Shown: positions 7,417-16,393, numbered from the stretch's first letter. The stretch: 64,000 nucleotides of DNA from Marinobacterium sp. xm-d-530 (GCF_013283365.1 NZ_WBYM01000002.1:349568-413567); one strand, 5' to 3'. Notes: generated by a model from the sequence alone, not told the origin. Numbers and translations are program-made.

Positions 7417-8404
7417 CGAAAGGGGTGACTACCTCCAGTTCAGGGAAGTGAGTCAATAGGTCAGTTAAAGACTCTTTCTGGAAAAGAAGCTTCAAGTTAG
7501 GGCCTGCATCCATGGTGAAATAGACCTCCAACCCCTGCTCACGAAGGTGCCATACCTTGTGCATCGCCTCTAACGACTCTGGCTGCCAATAGACTAGCGG
7601 AGGCCAGCTCGAAGCAAAGGTGGCATGCATCGACATGGCGTTATGCTCCGCAGTAGAACCCAACAGGGTAAAGTCCTTATCTGAGATCGCCTGATGCAGT
7701 TTCGACAGATCGGCATTCGCTTGTGCAGGCCAACTGTTATAAAGGTGAGAGGTCTCTTTGGTGCGCTGCATCCCAGATCGGCTATCAACGGACTTCTCGC
7801 CGATATCCACTTTGACCAGACCGATTCGAAGATCATCCCAGGTCGCATCAATTGGATGAGCATGACTGTCCAAACCATCTTCGCGATGCCCCATATGCCA
7901 CTCTACAAATCCATTAAAGATGGATCGACAGGCACTGCCACTTCCCATACGAGCAATCATTGATAGCGCTTCATTGGAAAGCTGCAGTGATAGTGCATCG
8001 TTCAGCGCCAACGTCAGTGCAGCAAAGCCGGAGGCTGAGGAAGCAAGACCTGCTGCAGTAGGAATGTTATTTCGAGTCTCCACTCTGAAAGCGAGGGACT
8101 TGCTACCACGAAAGAGATCGATGAACTGACTAACGCGACCTGCAAACTGTGAATCCTGGTGCATCTGTTGGCCGTTTAACCAAACCTCATCAATCGGCTG
8201 ATCAATTGGCGTCACTCGAGTTCTAGAACCCAAATCATTCAATGAGACAGAGAGGGATGGGTTGATCGGCAAATTAAGCTCAGCATCACGCTTGCCCCAG
8301 TACTTACACAGAGCGATGTTACTCGGAGCAAAGTGTTCCGATGATGCAGAAACAGCCCCCAACTCGGGTAGCACTTTAGTCAGCACTTCTTGCTTAGTAA
8401 TCAC
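7409..8404 (-). CDS. mvaD: Diphosphomevalonate decarboxylase
   Basis: GHMP-superfamily enzyme that converts mevalonate 5-diphosphate and ATP to isopentenyl diphosphate, CO2, ADP and phosphate. The conserved N-terminal substrate region reads SNIALCKYWGKRD (residues 28-40), the ATP-binding motif is PTAAGLASSASGFAAL (115-130), and MGSGSACRS follows. The late motif FTMDAGPNLK carries the conserved aspartate of the family. It overlaps the upstream kinase by 4 bases and polB by 8. The length of 331 is normal. This is the classical (mevalonate 5-phosphate first) branch, not the archaeal isopentenyl-phosphate route. Confidence 0.93.
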   Translation of the reverse strand: MITKQEVLTKVLPELGAVSASSEHFAPSNIALCKYWGKRDAELNLPINPSLSVSLNDLGSRTRVTPIDQPIDEVWLNGQQMHQDSQFAGRVSQFIDLFRGSKSLAFRVETRNNIPTAAGLASSASGFAALTLALNDALSLQLSNEALSMIARMGSGSACRSIFNGFVEWHMGHREDGLDSHAHPIDATWDDLRIGLVKVDIGEKSVDSRSGMQRTKETSHLYNSWPAQANADLSKLHQAISDKDFTLLGSTAEHNAMSMHATFASSWPPLVYWQPESLEAMHKVWHLREQGLEVYFTMDAGPNLKLLFQKESLTDLLTHFPELEVVTPFGV

Positions 8405-9324
8405 ATTGACTCCTGTTTCAGACCTTCACTGTGTATCGAGACGGGCAGATGTTGATAAGGGATCTCTGAAGGATTGGTCAAACCTAACGAGATAACAGAG
8501 TCACCCAAACCAGACCCTGAAATCTTAGCACCCAGAACACCAGACTGCTGACGCATTCTAAATTGCAGGTCTGCCAAATTAGTATCACACACGCCTAGCG
8601 CATCAATTAGGCCTGAGTATTGATCCATCAATTGCCCTACTCGGATCCACTCTTGTGACTCTATCGCCTCTTCTGCTGCGCGAGTCACCTGCCCCATCAA
8701 TTGATAGATCGAGGCGTATATAGCGGGATCGGCCTCAGCTCGCTGATTAACCAAGGCAATCACATCAGGCGTTTTCATCTTGTAACCGACATAAAAGAGA
8801 TCAATGTCAGGAGTGCCTTTCAGTGGACGAACCTTGGCACCGTTCATTTCATAGGCGATCAAACCACCCCATATTGAAGCGGCCAAATCAGTGCCGGAAC
8901 CACGACCAAATTGAACCCTGTGAACAGCCTCTAGAGCCAGCTTGAATACCTGATCATTGGTAACCGGCTCACCACAGAAGTTTAACAGACAAGCAAGGGT
9001 TGAAGCCGTGACTGCGGCAGATGAACCCAAACCAACTTGGTCAGAAAACTGGCTGGAGACTTTTAAATCAAACCCCTGTTTTAACTTCGACTGACACAGC
9101 TGAATTGCAGCGACCATAAAGCTAAACGTTGAATCGTCTGTTAACTCACTCAAAGCGCTCTGATAACGACCCAGTTCCGACTCGATAGTGACGACCTCAT
9201 CCACTCGCGGGATCAAAGAGACAGACAGCCTGTTACCAACGGCCAGTGCAATAGCAGGTTGGCCATGCAAGATGGCATGCTCGCCCATTAACATCAGGTT
9301 ACCGGGTGCCGAATAACAGATCAT
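8401..9324 (-). CDS. GHMP kinase, probable phosphomevalonate kinase
   Basis: A GHMP kinase with PGNLMLMGEHAILHG at residues 7-21 and the phosphate-binding motif GLGSSAAVTAS at 98-108. Which mevalonate step it performs is an inference: the motif GLGSSAAVT and the later RGSGTDLAASIWGGLIAY resemble phosphomevalonate kinases (GLGSSGAVT and GSGxDVAxSxYGG), whereas the next gene upstream looks more like mevalonate kinase. Being placed between mvk and mvaD fits the ATP-dependent conversion of mevalonate 5-phosphate to the diphosphate. It overlaps both neighbours by 4 bases. Automated annotation might call both genes mevalonate kinase. Confidence 0.75.
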   Translation of the reverse strand: MICYSAPGNLMLMGEHAILHGQPAIALAVGNRLSVSLIPRVDEVVTIESELGRYQSALSELTDDSTFSFMVAAIQLCQSKLKQGFDLKVSSQFSDQVGLGSSAAVTASTLACLLNFCGEPVTNDQVFKLALEAVHRVQFGRGSGTDLAASIWGGLIAYEMNGAKVRPLKGTPDIDLFYVGYKMKTPDVIALVNQRAEADPAIYASIYQLMGQVTRAAEEAIESQEWIRVGQLMDQYSGLIDALGVCDTNLADLQFRMRQQSGVLGAKISGSGLGDSVISLGLTNPSEIPYQHLPVSIHSEGLKQESM

Positions 9325-10328
9325 ACATCGTCTCCGAGAGTGACACCCAAACCATCCGACTCAACTCGCCCCCAGCGCATCAAAGCCGGTAACTTCAAAG
9401 CATCCGGTGTTTGATTGGGCAGATACGCCAGCACAAGCCCACCGGTATCACCCGACACCGCACCAGCACCTGCGATTTTAGCCGCACCGCCTAACCTCTC
9501 GATCTGCTCAATCAATGCGGTGACTCGGGCGGGCACCACCCCGATACGGTTTAATAGGCGGTGGTTATCTTGAATCGCAGAGAAGAGCTGATCGAGATCG
9601 GTTTGAGCCGTTTCGATGCGGTTCGTCACCGCAGCAAACTCGCTCCATATATCCGACTGCTCAAACTGGGCGCGGACACGCTCGACACAGACACCGGTAC
9701 TTGTAGCGGGAGTTCCAGTGAATATCCAATACCAATCCTGATTAAATATTTCCGGTAATTCCCCTAATCGACTCGCTTGATCTTGCTCGACTTTGACCAA
9801 ACCACCCATAGTAACTGTAGCCGCATCAATCAAACTGCCACGACCGTGTTGTAACCGTTCACAGTGTCGCACTTGCTCAATCAAGGTTGGCAAATCTTCG
9901 TGTTTGGAGAAGAGTTTCAAAAGCGCCGCAAGCAGAGCGGCAGATGAGCCCATGCCCGCACCAACAGGAATATCCGATTGAATATCAAATTTGCCGCGTG
10001 GAATGCGTTCAAGGTTACCTAGTATGCGAGCCACATCAACGGTGTAGAAAATCAACTCTGCCGGTCGAGAGAAGATCTCGCTGATGGAGCGCTCACCTCG
10101 AAGGTAGCCATCAAACGCTGCGTCCAATTTGTGACGAAGAGTGGACAACTTCTCCAGCGCCATCTCATGTGCTCTGTCTGGAGCAAACCAGCTAAGACGC
10201 GGCAGTAGATCGGGAGTGAAGTTAACGGTTAAACGCTGTTTTACCGAGAATGCGAGAGCTGGGGCACCGTACACAACAGAGTGCTCACCACTTAAAATGA
10301 TCTTTCCGGGAGCACTCGCAACCGACAT
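9321..10328 (-). CDS. mvk: Mevalonate kinase
   Basis: GHMP kinase that phosphorylates mevalonate at the 5-hydroxyl with ATP. Motifs: SAPGKIILSGEHSVVYGAPA at residues 5-24, DIPVGAGMGSSAA at 119-131, and HGRGSLIDAATVTMGG at 161-176, where Asp168 is likely the catalytic aspartate. A C-terminal glycine-rich motif reads AKIAGAGAVSGDTGG. These match mevalonate kinase better than phosphomevalonate kinase. The length of 335 is normal. It overlaps the next kinase by 4 bases and starts 2 bases after mvaS, so translation is very likely coupled. Confidence 0.85.
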   Translation of the reverse strand: MSVASAPGKIILSGEHSVVYGAPALAFSVKQRLTVNFTPDLLPRLSWFAPDRAHEMALEKLSTLRHKLDAAFDGYLRGERSISEIFSRPAELIFYTVDVARILGNLERIPRGKFDIQSDIPVGAGMGSSAALLAALLKLFSKHEDLPTLIEQVRHCERLQHGRGSLIDAATVTMGGLVKVEQDQASRLGELPEIFNQDWYWIFTGTPATSTGVCVERVRAQFEQSDIWSEFAAVTNRIETAQTDLDQLFSAIQDNHRLLNRIGVVPARVTALIEQIERLGGAAKIAGAGAVSGDTGGLVLAYLPNQTPDALKLPALMRWGRVESDGLGVTLGDDV

Positions 10329-10330
10329 GA

Positions 10331-11497
10331 CTAGCGTTCTACGTACTCACGTTTGTGATCGCTAATCGCCGCCAAACGGAAGCGACCCTGTGTATCGGGC
10401 TCAATCACATGTTGCCCACCATCACGTGGATCTGGGTAACGGTAAAGGGTGAGATACTCTTCGTAGCTCAACTCAGTCCGATCCTTTAACAGTTCAGCGT
10501 GGCGGCCTGTATTCAACGCCGATTGGTAGCCAGACACCACCTTAGCGGTAAAGAACTCACTGACTGAACCCGATCCATAACTGAACAGCCCGATGCGTTT
10601 ATCGGTTAAATCTTCGTTGAGTTGCTCAAGAAGGGAGCAGAGCCCAATATACATTGACGCTGTGTAACAGTTACCGATCAAACGGTTGTAGATGAGTGTT
10701 GGTTCAATCTGAGCAGCAAGCTCTTCCGGAGTTTGACCCGTCTTATTGACACGAGCTAACTGTGAGTGAGCTTTCTGTGCCATCTTGCCGAACGGCAGGT
10801 GGTAACAGAAATAGTCGATATCACCGTAGCGAACTGAACTCTCTTCACAGAAGTTTTCCCAGCTACGTTTTAACGATGTTAGGTAAATTTTGGTCGAGTA
10901 TTTGCCATCAACCAGCGCCGTTGTTCGGTAGTTGGGACGCCAAAAATCCATCACATCTTCAGTATGAGTACCCGATTCTGGTTCAATCTCTAGAACTCTT
11001 GGATTTGCTTTAATCAGCATTGCAACCGCACCACAACCCTGGGTGGCTTCACCTGGAGAGTCCAGATCGTAACGGGCCACATCGGAGGCGATCACAAGCA
11101 CCTGTTTACTTGGGTTACGAGCAACCAGTGCACTGGCCATTTGAACGGCCGCTGTTGCACTGTAACAAGCGTGTTTGAGCTCAACGACGCGGCAACGACT
11201 GTTCAATCCCAACAGACGATGTACATAGACTCCCGCCGCTTTGGATTGATCAATACCGGTTTCAGTCGCAAACAGAATCGTTGAGATAGCATCGGTTCCA
11301 ATGCGCTCAACAATGGGAAGTGCAGCGTTCGCAGCAAGCGTGACGATATCCTCATCATGCGCCGCCATCGCCATCTTCTCTTGACCAATACCATCGTAAT
11401 ACTTGTTAGGATCAGTGCCTTGACGTTCAGCCAGCGTGCGCAAATCGAGGTAGTAGCTCGATGTATAAAAGCTGATTTCGTCGATACCTACGGACAT
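10331..11497 (-). CDS. mvaS: Hydroxymethylglutaryl-CoA synthase
   Basis: Condenses acetyl-CoA and acetoacetyl-CoA to HMG-CoA, the first committed step of the mevalonate pathway. The catalytic triad is visible at the same positions as in the Gram-positive enzymes: Glu79 (FATETGIDQS), Cys111 (ELKHACYSAT) and His233 (YFCYHLPFG). The length of 388 fits the bacterial form. No acetoacetyl-CoA thiolase gene is in the window, so acetoacetyl-CoA must come from elsewhere. It lies 15 bases after fni and 2 before mvk. Confidence 0.95.
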   Translation of the reverse strand: MSVGIDEISFYTSSYYLDLRTLAERQGTDPNKYYDGIGQEKMAMAAHDEDIVTLAANAALPIVERIGTDAISTILFATETGIDQSKAAGVYVHRLLGLNSRCRVVELKHACYSATAAVQMASALVARNPSKQVLVIASDVARYDLDSPGEATQGCGAVAMLIKANPRVLEIEPESGTHTEDVMDFWRPNYRTTALVDGKYSTKIYLTSLKRSWENFCEESSVRYGDIDYFCYHLPFGKMAQKAHSQLARVNKTGQTPEELAAQIEPTLIYNRLIGNCYTASMYIGLCSLLEQLNEDLTDKRIGLFSYGSGSVSEFFTAKVVSGYQSALNTGRHAELLKDRTELSYEEYLTLYRYPDPRDGGQHVIEPDTQGRFRLAAISDHKREYVER

Positions 11498-11512
11498 ACT
11501 TTGATCAAATCC

Positions 11513-12538
11513 TTAAAACTGTTCGATGATAAGCGCTCGCTGACCCTTAAGCGCTGTCGTACTGGGCACACCTAAAAGAAACAGTGCCGTTACATATTCA
11601 CGTTTGATACGTTCAATTACGTCGACAACCGCTTCAGCGGATTGCATTGCCGGTTGCAGTAGAGGCGCTGCAAATCCCCCCAGCGAGGCGCCGAGTATAA
11701 CAGACTTAGCTAGATCAATCCCATTGCGTAGACCACCACTGGCAATCAACGTACTCTTATCCTGCCAAGGCTGACATTGATCTAACGCCACTGGAGTTGG
11801 TAATCCCCAATCTTGAAATAACAGCCCAAGATCATCCTGATCACGACGATGATGTTCGATTCGACTCCAAGAGGTTCCACCACTGCCTGCCACATCGAAA
11901 TAGCGAACACCTGCTCGGTAACCAAGCTCCACATCGGCGGCCGACAGGCCAGAACCCACCTCTTTCAACCAGACTGGAACGGACAAACCCTCGACAACCT
12001 GTTGGATCTGATCCGTCAGATTCGCGAAATTACGATCACCCTCTGGCTGAATAGCCTCCTGCAAAGGGTTCAAGTGAAGGTAGAGAGCATCAGCCTTAAG
12101 CAGGTCAACCGCAGCCTGACACTGCTCCAGTGAAAAACCATAGTTGAGCTGCACAGCACCAACATTGCCAATCAATAACGCATTGGGAGCAACCGATCGA
12201 AGATCAAAACTACTCTTAGCCGACTCATCACTGAACATCACTCGCTGCGAACCCACCGCCATCGCCACACCACAACGCTCGGCTGCTTCTGCAAGATTAC
12301 GGTTAATGGTTCGGATCAACTCATGATCACCACCCGTCATCGATGAAATAAGCATCGGGAAGCTTAGCGATTTACCCAACAATTCAATGGACGGATCGAT
12401 CTTTTCGAAATCGAGCTCTGGCAACGCCCTGTGCGTTAACTTGATACGATCGAAGTAGCGCGCATCACGATCGGTCTCTGCATCCTGCAGAATCGCATTG
12501 ATGTGCTCAATTTTTCGATCGTTGGTCAGCTGACTCAT
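11513..12538 (-). CDS. fni: Type 2 isopentenyl-diphosphate isomerase (FMN-dependent)
   Basis: Interconverts isopentenyl and dimethylallyl diphosphate using reduced FMN. The N-terminal family motif RKIEHI, the motif PMLISSMTGG at about residues 61-70, GSQRVMF, and the C-terminal TIM-barrel phosphate site (IASGGLRNGIDLAK and GASLGGFAAP) identify type 2 rather than the Nudix type 1 isomerase. Type 2 enzymes are commonly coupled with mevalonate genes in bacteria, as here. The start overlaps mvaA by 4 bases (ATGA). The length of 341 is typical. Confidence 0.95.
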   Translation of the reverse strand: MSQLTNDRKIEHINAILQDAETDRDARYFDRIKLTHRALPELDFEKIDPSIELLGKSLSFPMLISSMTGGDHELIRTINRNLAEAAERCGVAMAVGSQRVMFSDESAKSSFDLRSVAPNALLIGNVGAVQLNYGFSLEQCQAAVDLLKADALYLHLNPLQEAIQPEGDRNFANLTDQIQQVVEGLSVPVWLKEVGSGLSAADVELGYRAGVRYFDVAGSGGTSWSRIEHHRRDQDDLGLLFQDWGLPTPVALDQCQPWQDKSTLIASGGLRNGIDLAKSVILGASLGGFAAPLLQPAMQSAEAVVDVIERIKREYVTALFLLGVPSTTALKGQRALIIEQF

Positions 12539-13575
12539 TTGCGTTCCATTTGCAGGTGCGACTGCATCAGCTCACCTGGGTTAGTCTGCGCAGCAATCAG
12601 CGACAGCTCACCACACAGAACCGTAGCACCACAGATAGCCGCCAATCGACGTGCATTAGCACCCGGCTCACGATCATCTCGACAGCCAAGGCGTTCTAGG
12701 TTCTCTTCTACAAAGTCGATCCCTTTGCCGTTACCGACACTGCCGACGATTAGGTTGGGTAGCGTACAGCTGAAGTATAAATCGCCGTTGCGAACCTCAG
12801 CGTGAACCACACCTTGTGATCCCTCAATGATGTTGGCCGCATCCTGACCTGTCGCCAAGTAAAAGGCGAGCAGCATATTAGCGTAGTGCGCATTAGCACT
12901 GCGTAAACCGCCGGCAATCATTGTTCCGATCAGGTTTTTCTTGATGTTCAGATCAACAATTTTCTCTGGCGTAGAGTGAAGGCGGCGCTCAACGATATCC
13001 CGTGGAATCAGGATTTCACAAACCACATACTTACCACGACCAAGAATGCCATTAACGGCGGTCGCCTTTTTATCGGAGCAATAGTTACCGGATATAGAGC
13101 TGTACTGAAGGTGTGGATACTCTGTCAAAATCCAAGGGATCAGATGATCAGCAGCATTGGTCACCATATTGTGACCAGAAGCATCGCCCGTCGTAAACTC
13201 TAGGCGTAGGTAGATAAGGTTACCAACCACCTGAGAATTCAGATCAATTAACTTGGCGAAACGACTCGATTTTGCCACTACCTCATTGAGGTCATCCATT
13301 CGAGCTTTTAGAGACTGGATCGCTTGGTGCGCTGCATAGGCATCTTCCGCTTCAAGCAAAATCGAGCGGGTCATACGCTCATCAATCACACTGACTTTAA
13401 TCCCCTCTTCACAGAGAGTAGAGATGCGTGCACCACGACCAACGGATGGCCACAGAGGGGTTTCGTAAGTGGCTAGAGGAACACTCAACTTCTCTTCAAT
13501 CAGATGACCTGACAGTTTCATCGGACCGACCCAGCGCATTGGGATCGGAGCTTGAAGAATTTTGTGTGTTTTCAT
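12535..13575 (-). CDS. mvaA: Hydroxymethylglutaryl-CoA reductase
   Basis: Reduces HMG-CoA to mevalonate with two NAD(P)H. The frame extends to 13626, but that would include a terminator-like hairpin, so the ATG at 13575 is chosen (346 residues). In that numbering the catalytic residues are Glu38 (ATYETP), Lys169/170 (GNYCSDKK), Asp245 (ATGQD) and a C-terminal His340 (QSH). Other motifs are FTTGDASGHNMVTNAAD and KKNLIGTMIAGG. These follow the biosynthetic class I pattern more than the class II P. mevalonii enzyme. First gene of the mevalonate operon. No good ribosome binding site is visible before either start. Confidence 0.92.
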   Translation of the reverse strand: MKTHKILQAPIPMRWVGPMKLSGHLIEEKLSVPLATYETPLWPSVGRGARISTLCEEGIKVSVIDERMTRSILLEAEDAYAAHQAIQSLKARMDDLNEVVAKSSRFAKLIDLNSQVVGNLIYLRLEFTTGDASGHNMVTNAADHLIPWILTEYPHLQYSSISGNYCSDKKATAVNGILGRGKYVVCEILIPRDIVERRLHSTPEKIVDLNIKKNLIGTMIAGGLRSANAHYANMLLAFYLATGQDAANIIEGSQGVVHAEVRNGDLYFSCTLPNLIVGSVGNGKGIDFVEENLERLGCRDDREPGANARRLAAICGATVLCGELSLIAAQTNPGELMQSHLQMERK

Positions 13576-13590
13576 CCGCTGAAAATCCAA

Positions 13591-13618
13591 TAAAAAAGGG
13601 TTGTAGCAACAACCCTTT
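13591..13618 (-). terminator. Terminator-like hairpin in the mvaA leader
   Basis: AAAGGGTTGT (13595-13604) and ACAACCCTTT (13609-13618) form a perfect 10-bp stem with a 4-base loop. Read on the minus strand, the stem runs into a short T-rich tract, so it looks like an intrinsic terminator pointing toward mvaA and ending about 16 bases before its ATG. It is separate from the argG terminator further upstream. It could be a second terminator or an attenuator of the mevalonate operon. Confidence 0.65.
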
Positions 13619-13706
13619 AGGTTCAAAAACTAACTAAGAGCAATTTTATCGATCACATCTACCTGATGCAATTGATTGAACTCATAACAGAGCAACTGAG
13701 ATCACT

Positions 13707-13747
13707 GAAAAAACAAAAAACCCGAGTCATCTTAACGATGATTCGGG
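13707..13747 (-). terminator. Intrinsic terminator of argG
   Basis: CCCGAGTCATC (13721-13731) pairs with GATGATTCGGG (13737-13747) with one G-U pair and a 5-base loop. On the minus strand it is followed by a run of six T, one G and six more T. It lies 32 bases after the argG stop. A strong Rho-independent terminator. Confidence 0.9.
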
Positions 13748-13778
13748 CTTCGATTTAGCAAACTAGACTAGTTGACGA

Positions 13779-14999
13779 TTAGTCGAACTTACGACCTTTG
13801 CTAGCAGCGATACGCATACGAAGTGCATTCAACTTAATGAAGCCAGCTGCGTCTTTCTGATCGTAAGAGCCTGCGTCATCTTCAAAGGTTGCAATGCTCT
13901 CGTCGAACAGACTCTCTTCAGAGCGACGACCAACAACCGTCACGTTACCTTTGTACAGCTTCACACGAACTTCACCGTTCACGTACTTCTGACTCTCGTC
14001 GATCATCGTTTGAAGCATCTTACGCTCTTCTGACCACCAGAAGCCGTTGTAGATGACTTTAGCGTAACGTGGCATCAACTCATCTTTTAGGTGAGCCGTT
14101 TCACGATCTAGAGTAATCGATTCAATCGCACGGTGTGCAGGCAGCATGATGGTTCCACCCGGTGTTTCGTAACAGCCACGTGACTTCATACCAACGAAAC
14201 GGTTCTCTACGATATCAAGACGACCGATACCGTTTTCACCACCCACCTTGTTAAGGTAAGTCAATACGGTAGCTGGAGACATCTCTTCACCGTTGATCGC
14301 AACGATGTCACCCTGACGGTAGGTCAATTCAAGGTAAGTTGGCTGATCTGGAGCCTCCTCTGGAGAGACAGACCAACGCCACATATCGGCTTCAGCTTCT
14401 GCCCAAGGATCTTCAAGAATGCCGCCTTCGTATGAGATGTGAAGCAGGTTCGCATCCATAGAGTAAGGTGATTTTTTCTTTTTGTTAGAGAAATCGACTG
14501 GGATGTTGTGAGTTTCACAGTAAGCCATCAACTTCTCACGCGAGTTAAGATCCCACTCACGCCAAGGTGCAATGACGTGCACGCCCGGTTTCAGTGCGTA
14601 GGCACCCAATTCGAAACGTACCTGATCGTTACCTTTACCGGTCGCACCGTGTGAAATCGCATCAGCACCAGTCTCGTTAGCGATCTCAACCAGACGCTTA
14701 GCGATGAGTGGACGAGCGATTGAAGTACCCAGTAGGTATTCACCTTCGTAAATAGTGTTCGCACGGAACATTGGGAATACGTAGTCACGAACAAACTCTT
14801 CACGAAGATCTTCGATGTAGATCTCCTTGACGCCCAAGGCTTCAGCTTTAGCTCGCGCTGGCTCAACCTCTTCACCCTGACCGATGTCAGCAGTAAAGGT
14901 TACAACTTCGGCATTGTACTCATCTTGTAACCAACGAACGATTACAGAGGTATCCAAACCACCAGAATAAGCTAAAACGACTTTTTTAATGTCGGACAT
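13779..14999 (-). CDS. argG: Argininosuccinate synthase
   Basis: Joins citrulline and aspartate with ATP to argininosuccinate, the penultimate step of arginine synthesis. The N-terminal P-loop AYSGGLDTS begins at residue 10. [15 protein letters not shown] and the C-terminal half ([10 protein letters not shown]) match the family. The frame opens at 15011, but the ATG at 14999 has GGAG 6 bases upstream and gives 406 residues, the usual length for this branch. It stands alone, bounded by the divergent rnt gene and its own strong terminator. Confidence 0.97.
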   Translation of the reverse strand: MSDIKKVVLAYSGGLDTSVIVRWLQDEYNAEVVTFTADIGQGEEVEPARAKAEALGVKEIYIEDLREEFVRDYVFPMFRANTIYEGEYLLGTSIARPLIAKRLVEIANETGADAISHGATGKGNDQVRFELGAYALKPGVHVIAPWREWDLNSREKLMAYCETHNIPVDFSNKKKKSPYSMDANLLHISYEGGILEDPWAEAEADMWRWSVSPEEAPDQPTYLELTYRQGDIVAINGEEMSPATVLTYLNKVGGENGIGRLDIVENRFVGMKSRGCYETPGGTIMLPAHRAIESITLDRETAHLKDELMPRYAKVIYNGFWWSEERKMLQTMIDESQKYVNGEVRVKLYKGNVTVVGRRSEESLFDESIATFEDDAGSYDQKDAAGFIKLNALRMRIAASKGRKFD

Positions 15000-15203
15000 T
15001 GACGACTCCAACTACATGCTCACCCGATCTGGGTAGAGGTTAATACGGCGCACTGAACTCATGAATCAGACAGCGCTAAAATTTATGGGGGGAAATTATA
15101 GCGAACATTTAAATAAATATCAGTAGATCTGAGTTTTAACTCTGCCCTTATCCTTTGGATTTGTTAAACTCCATAAAACCCCATCGAAGAGTAAGGATCT
15201 ACT

Positions 15204-15866
15204 GTGCCAAATTCGAAACAGCGTCACCCAATGGCAGACCGTTTCCGTGGTTATCTTCCCGTTGTTGTTGATGTCGAAACGGCTGGATTCAATGCTCAAA
15301 CCGATGCTCTCTTAGAGATTGCAGCGGTCACTCTGACCATGGATGAAGAGGGCTACCTGATCGTAGATCAGTCAATTGAGGCGCACGTAGAGCCTTTCGA
15401 AGGGGCAAACCTAGAACAATCGGCGTTGGATTTCACCGGCATCGACCCTTGGTCGCCGGATCGTGAGGCCGAGCCAGAACTCATGGCGATGGAGAAGATC
15501 TTCAAGCCTATCCGCAAAGCGGTTAAAGCGCATGACTGCAAACGAGCCATTTTGGTTGGACATAACGCCCACTTTGATCATAGCTTTGTATGCAATGCAG
15601 CTGATCGTTGTGACATCAAGCGCAATCCATTCCACCCATTCTCCACTTTTGATACCGCCACACTGGCGGGTCTAGCGTATGGCCATACGGTCCTCGCTAA
15701 GGCGTGCGATCTCGCCGGAATTAGCTTCGACAACAAACAGGCGCACTCCGCTCTCTACGACACAGAGAAAACGGCCGAGCTATTTTGCATGATTGTCAAT
15801 CAGTGGAAAGAGATGGGGGGATGGGACATGATGCTCGCCCTCAGAGAAGAGAGCGAGCTGGACTAA
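15204..15866 (+). CDS. rnt: Ribonuclease T
   Basis: DEDD-family 3'-5' exoribonuclease that trims tRNA CCA ends and matures 5S and 23S rRNA. The exonuclease residues are Asp23 and Glu25 (VVDVETAGF), the middle aspartate in [10 protein letters not shown], and the final His/Asp pair in [15 protein letters not shown]. The GTG start at 15204 is supported by an AAGGA motif 7 bases upstream. The length of 220 fits. The gene is followed by grxD on the opposite strand, a pairing also seen in other gammaproteobacteria. Confidence 0.95.
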   Translation: MPNSKQRHPMADRFRGYLPVVVDVETAGFNAQTDALLEIAAVTLTMDEEGYLIVDQSIEAHVEPFEGANLEQSALDFTGIDPWSPDREAEPELMAMEKIFKPIRKAVKAHDCKRAILVGHNAHFDHSFVCNAADRCDIKRNPFHPFSTFDTATLAGLAYGHTVLAKACDLAGISFDNKQAHSALYDTEKTAELFCMIVNQWKEMGGWDMMLALREESELD

Positions 15867-15882
15867 CAAGCGTCAGCGGGGA

Positions 15883-16224
15883 TTAACCCTCAGCGTTGTC
15901 ACCCTCTTCAGATTTAGCCGCTTCAGAGACCAATGTCTGTAGTTCACCGCTCGCTGCCATATCACAGATAATGTCACACCCGCCGACTAGCTCACCATTA
16001 ACCCACAACTGAGGGAAGGTCGGCCAGTTAGCGTACTTTGGTAGTTCTGCACGAATGTCAGGGTTCTCAAGGATGTTTACGAAAGCAAAACGTTCGTTAC
16101 ACGACATCAACGCTTCAGATGCACGTGATGAAAAACCACACTGAGGAAAGCGAGGTGTGCCTTTCATGTAAAGAAGAATGGCATTGCTTTCGATCTGTTC
16201 TTTAATTGTCTCTAAAGTGCTCAT
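15883..16224 (-). CDS. grxD: Monothiol glutaredoxin Grx4
   Basis: Monothiol glutaredoxin that binds and delivers a [2Fe-2S] cluster using glutathione. The CGFS active site has its cysteine at residue 29, followed by the glutathione-binding WPTFPQLWVNGELVGGCD region. The length of 113 is typical. A short acidic tail (KSEEGDNAEG) follows the domain. It converges on rnt with a 16-base gap and is divergent from argD. Confidence 0.95.
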   Translation of the reverse strand: MSTLETIKEQIESNAILLYMKGTPRFPQCGFSSRASEALMSCNERFAFVNILENPDIRAELPKYANWPTFPQLWVNGELVGGCDIICDMAASGELQTLVSEAAKSEEGDNAEG

Positions 16225-16313
16225 TAACTCACCTCTTAAATCTCATTGAACGAATGGGCGCACTATACAGTAAATCTGAGTAAAAAACTCGGTTATAACC
16301 ACTCTAAGATTGC

Positions 16314-16335
16314 TTATTTTGTAAGCACAAAATAA
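16314..16335. promoter_or_regulatory. Perfect palindrome upstream of argD
   Basis: TTATTTTGT (16314-16322) and ACAAAATAA (16327-16335) form a perfect 9-bp inverted repeat with a 4-base centre in the divergent grxD-argD space. It has the size and symmetry of a repressor operator. It does not clearly match the ArgR box consensus (TNTGAATWWWWATTCANW), so the regulator is not assigned. Confidence 0.45.
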
Positions 16336-16349
16336 TATTAGTCTCCAGC

Positions 16350-16370
16350 GACAGCCACGGCTGTCTTTTT
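16350..16370 (+). terminator. Terminator-like hairpin in the argD leader
   Basis: GACAGC (16350-16355) and GCTGTC (16360-16365) form a 6-bp stem with loop CACG, extended by two possible inner pairs, followed by TTTTT. It lies about 24 bases before the argD ATG, with the Shine-Dalgarno GGAG between. No gene on the plus strand ends nearby that would need a terminator, so attenuation is possible. Confidence 0.5.
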
Positions 16371-16393
16371 GCGTTTTATGGAGAACACTTTCA

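Noticed and set aside
13576..13626. Longer start for mvaA at 13626
   Set aside because: The added codons would encode the terminator-like hairpin and do not match the HMG-CoA reductase N-terminus.
16314..16335. ArgR box upstream of argD
   Set aside because: The palindrome lacks the TGAAT/ATTCA half-sites of the ArgR consensus, so it is reported only as an unassigned dyad.
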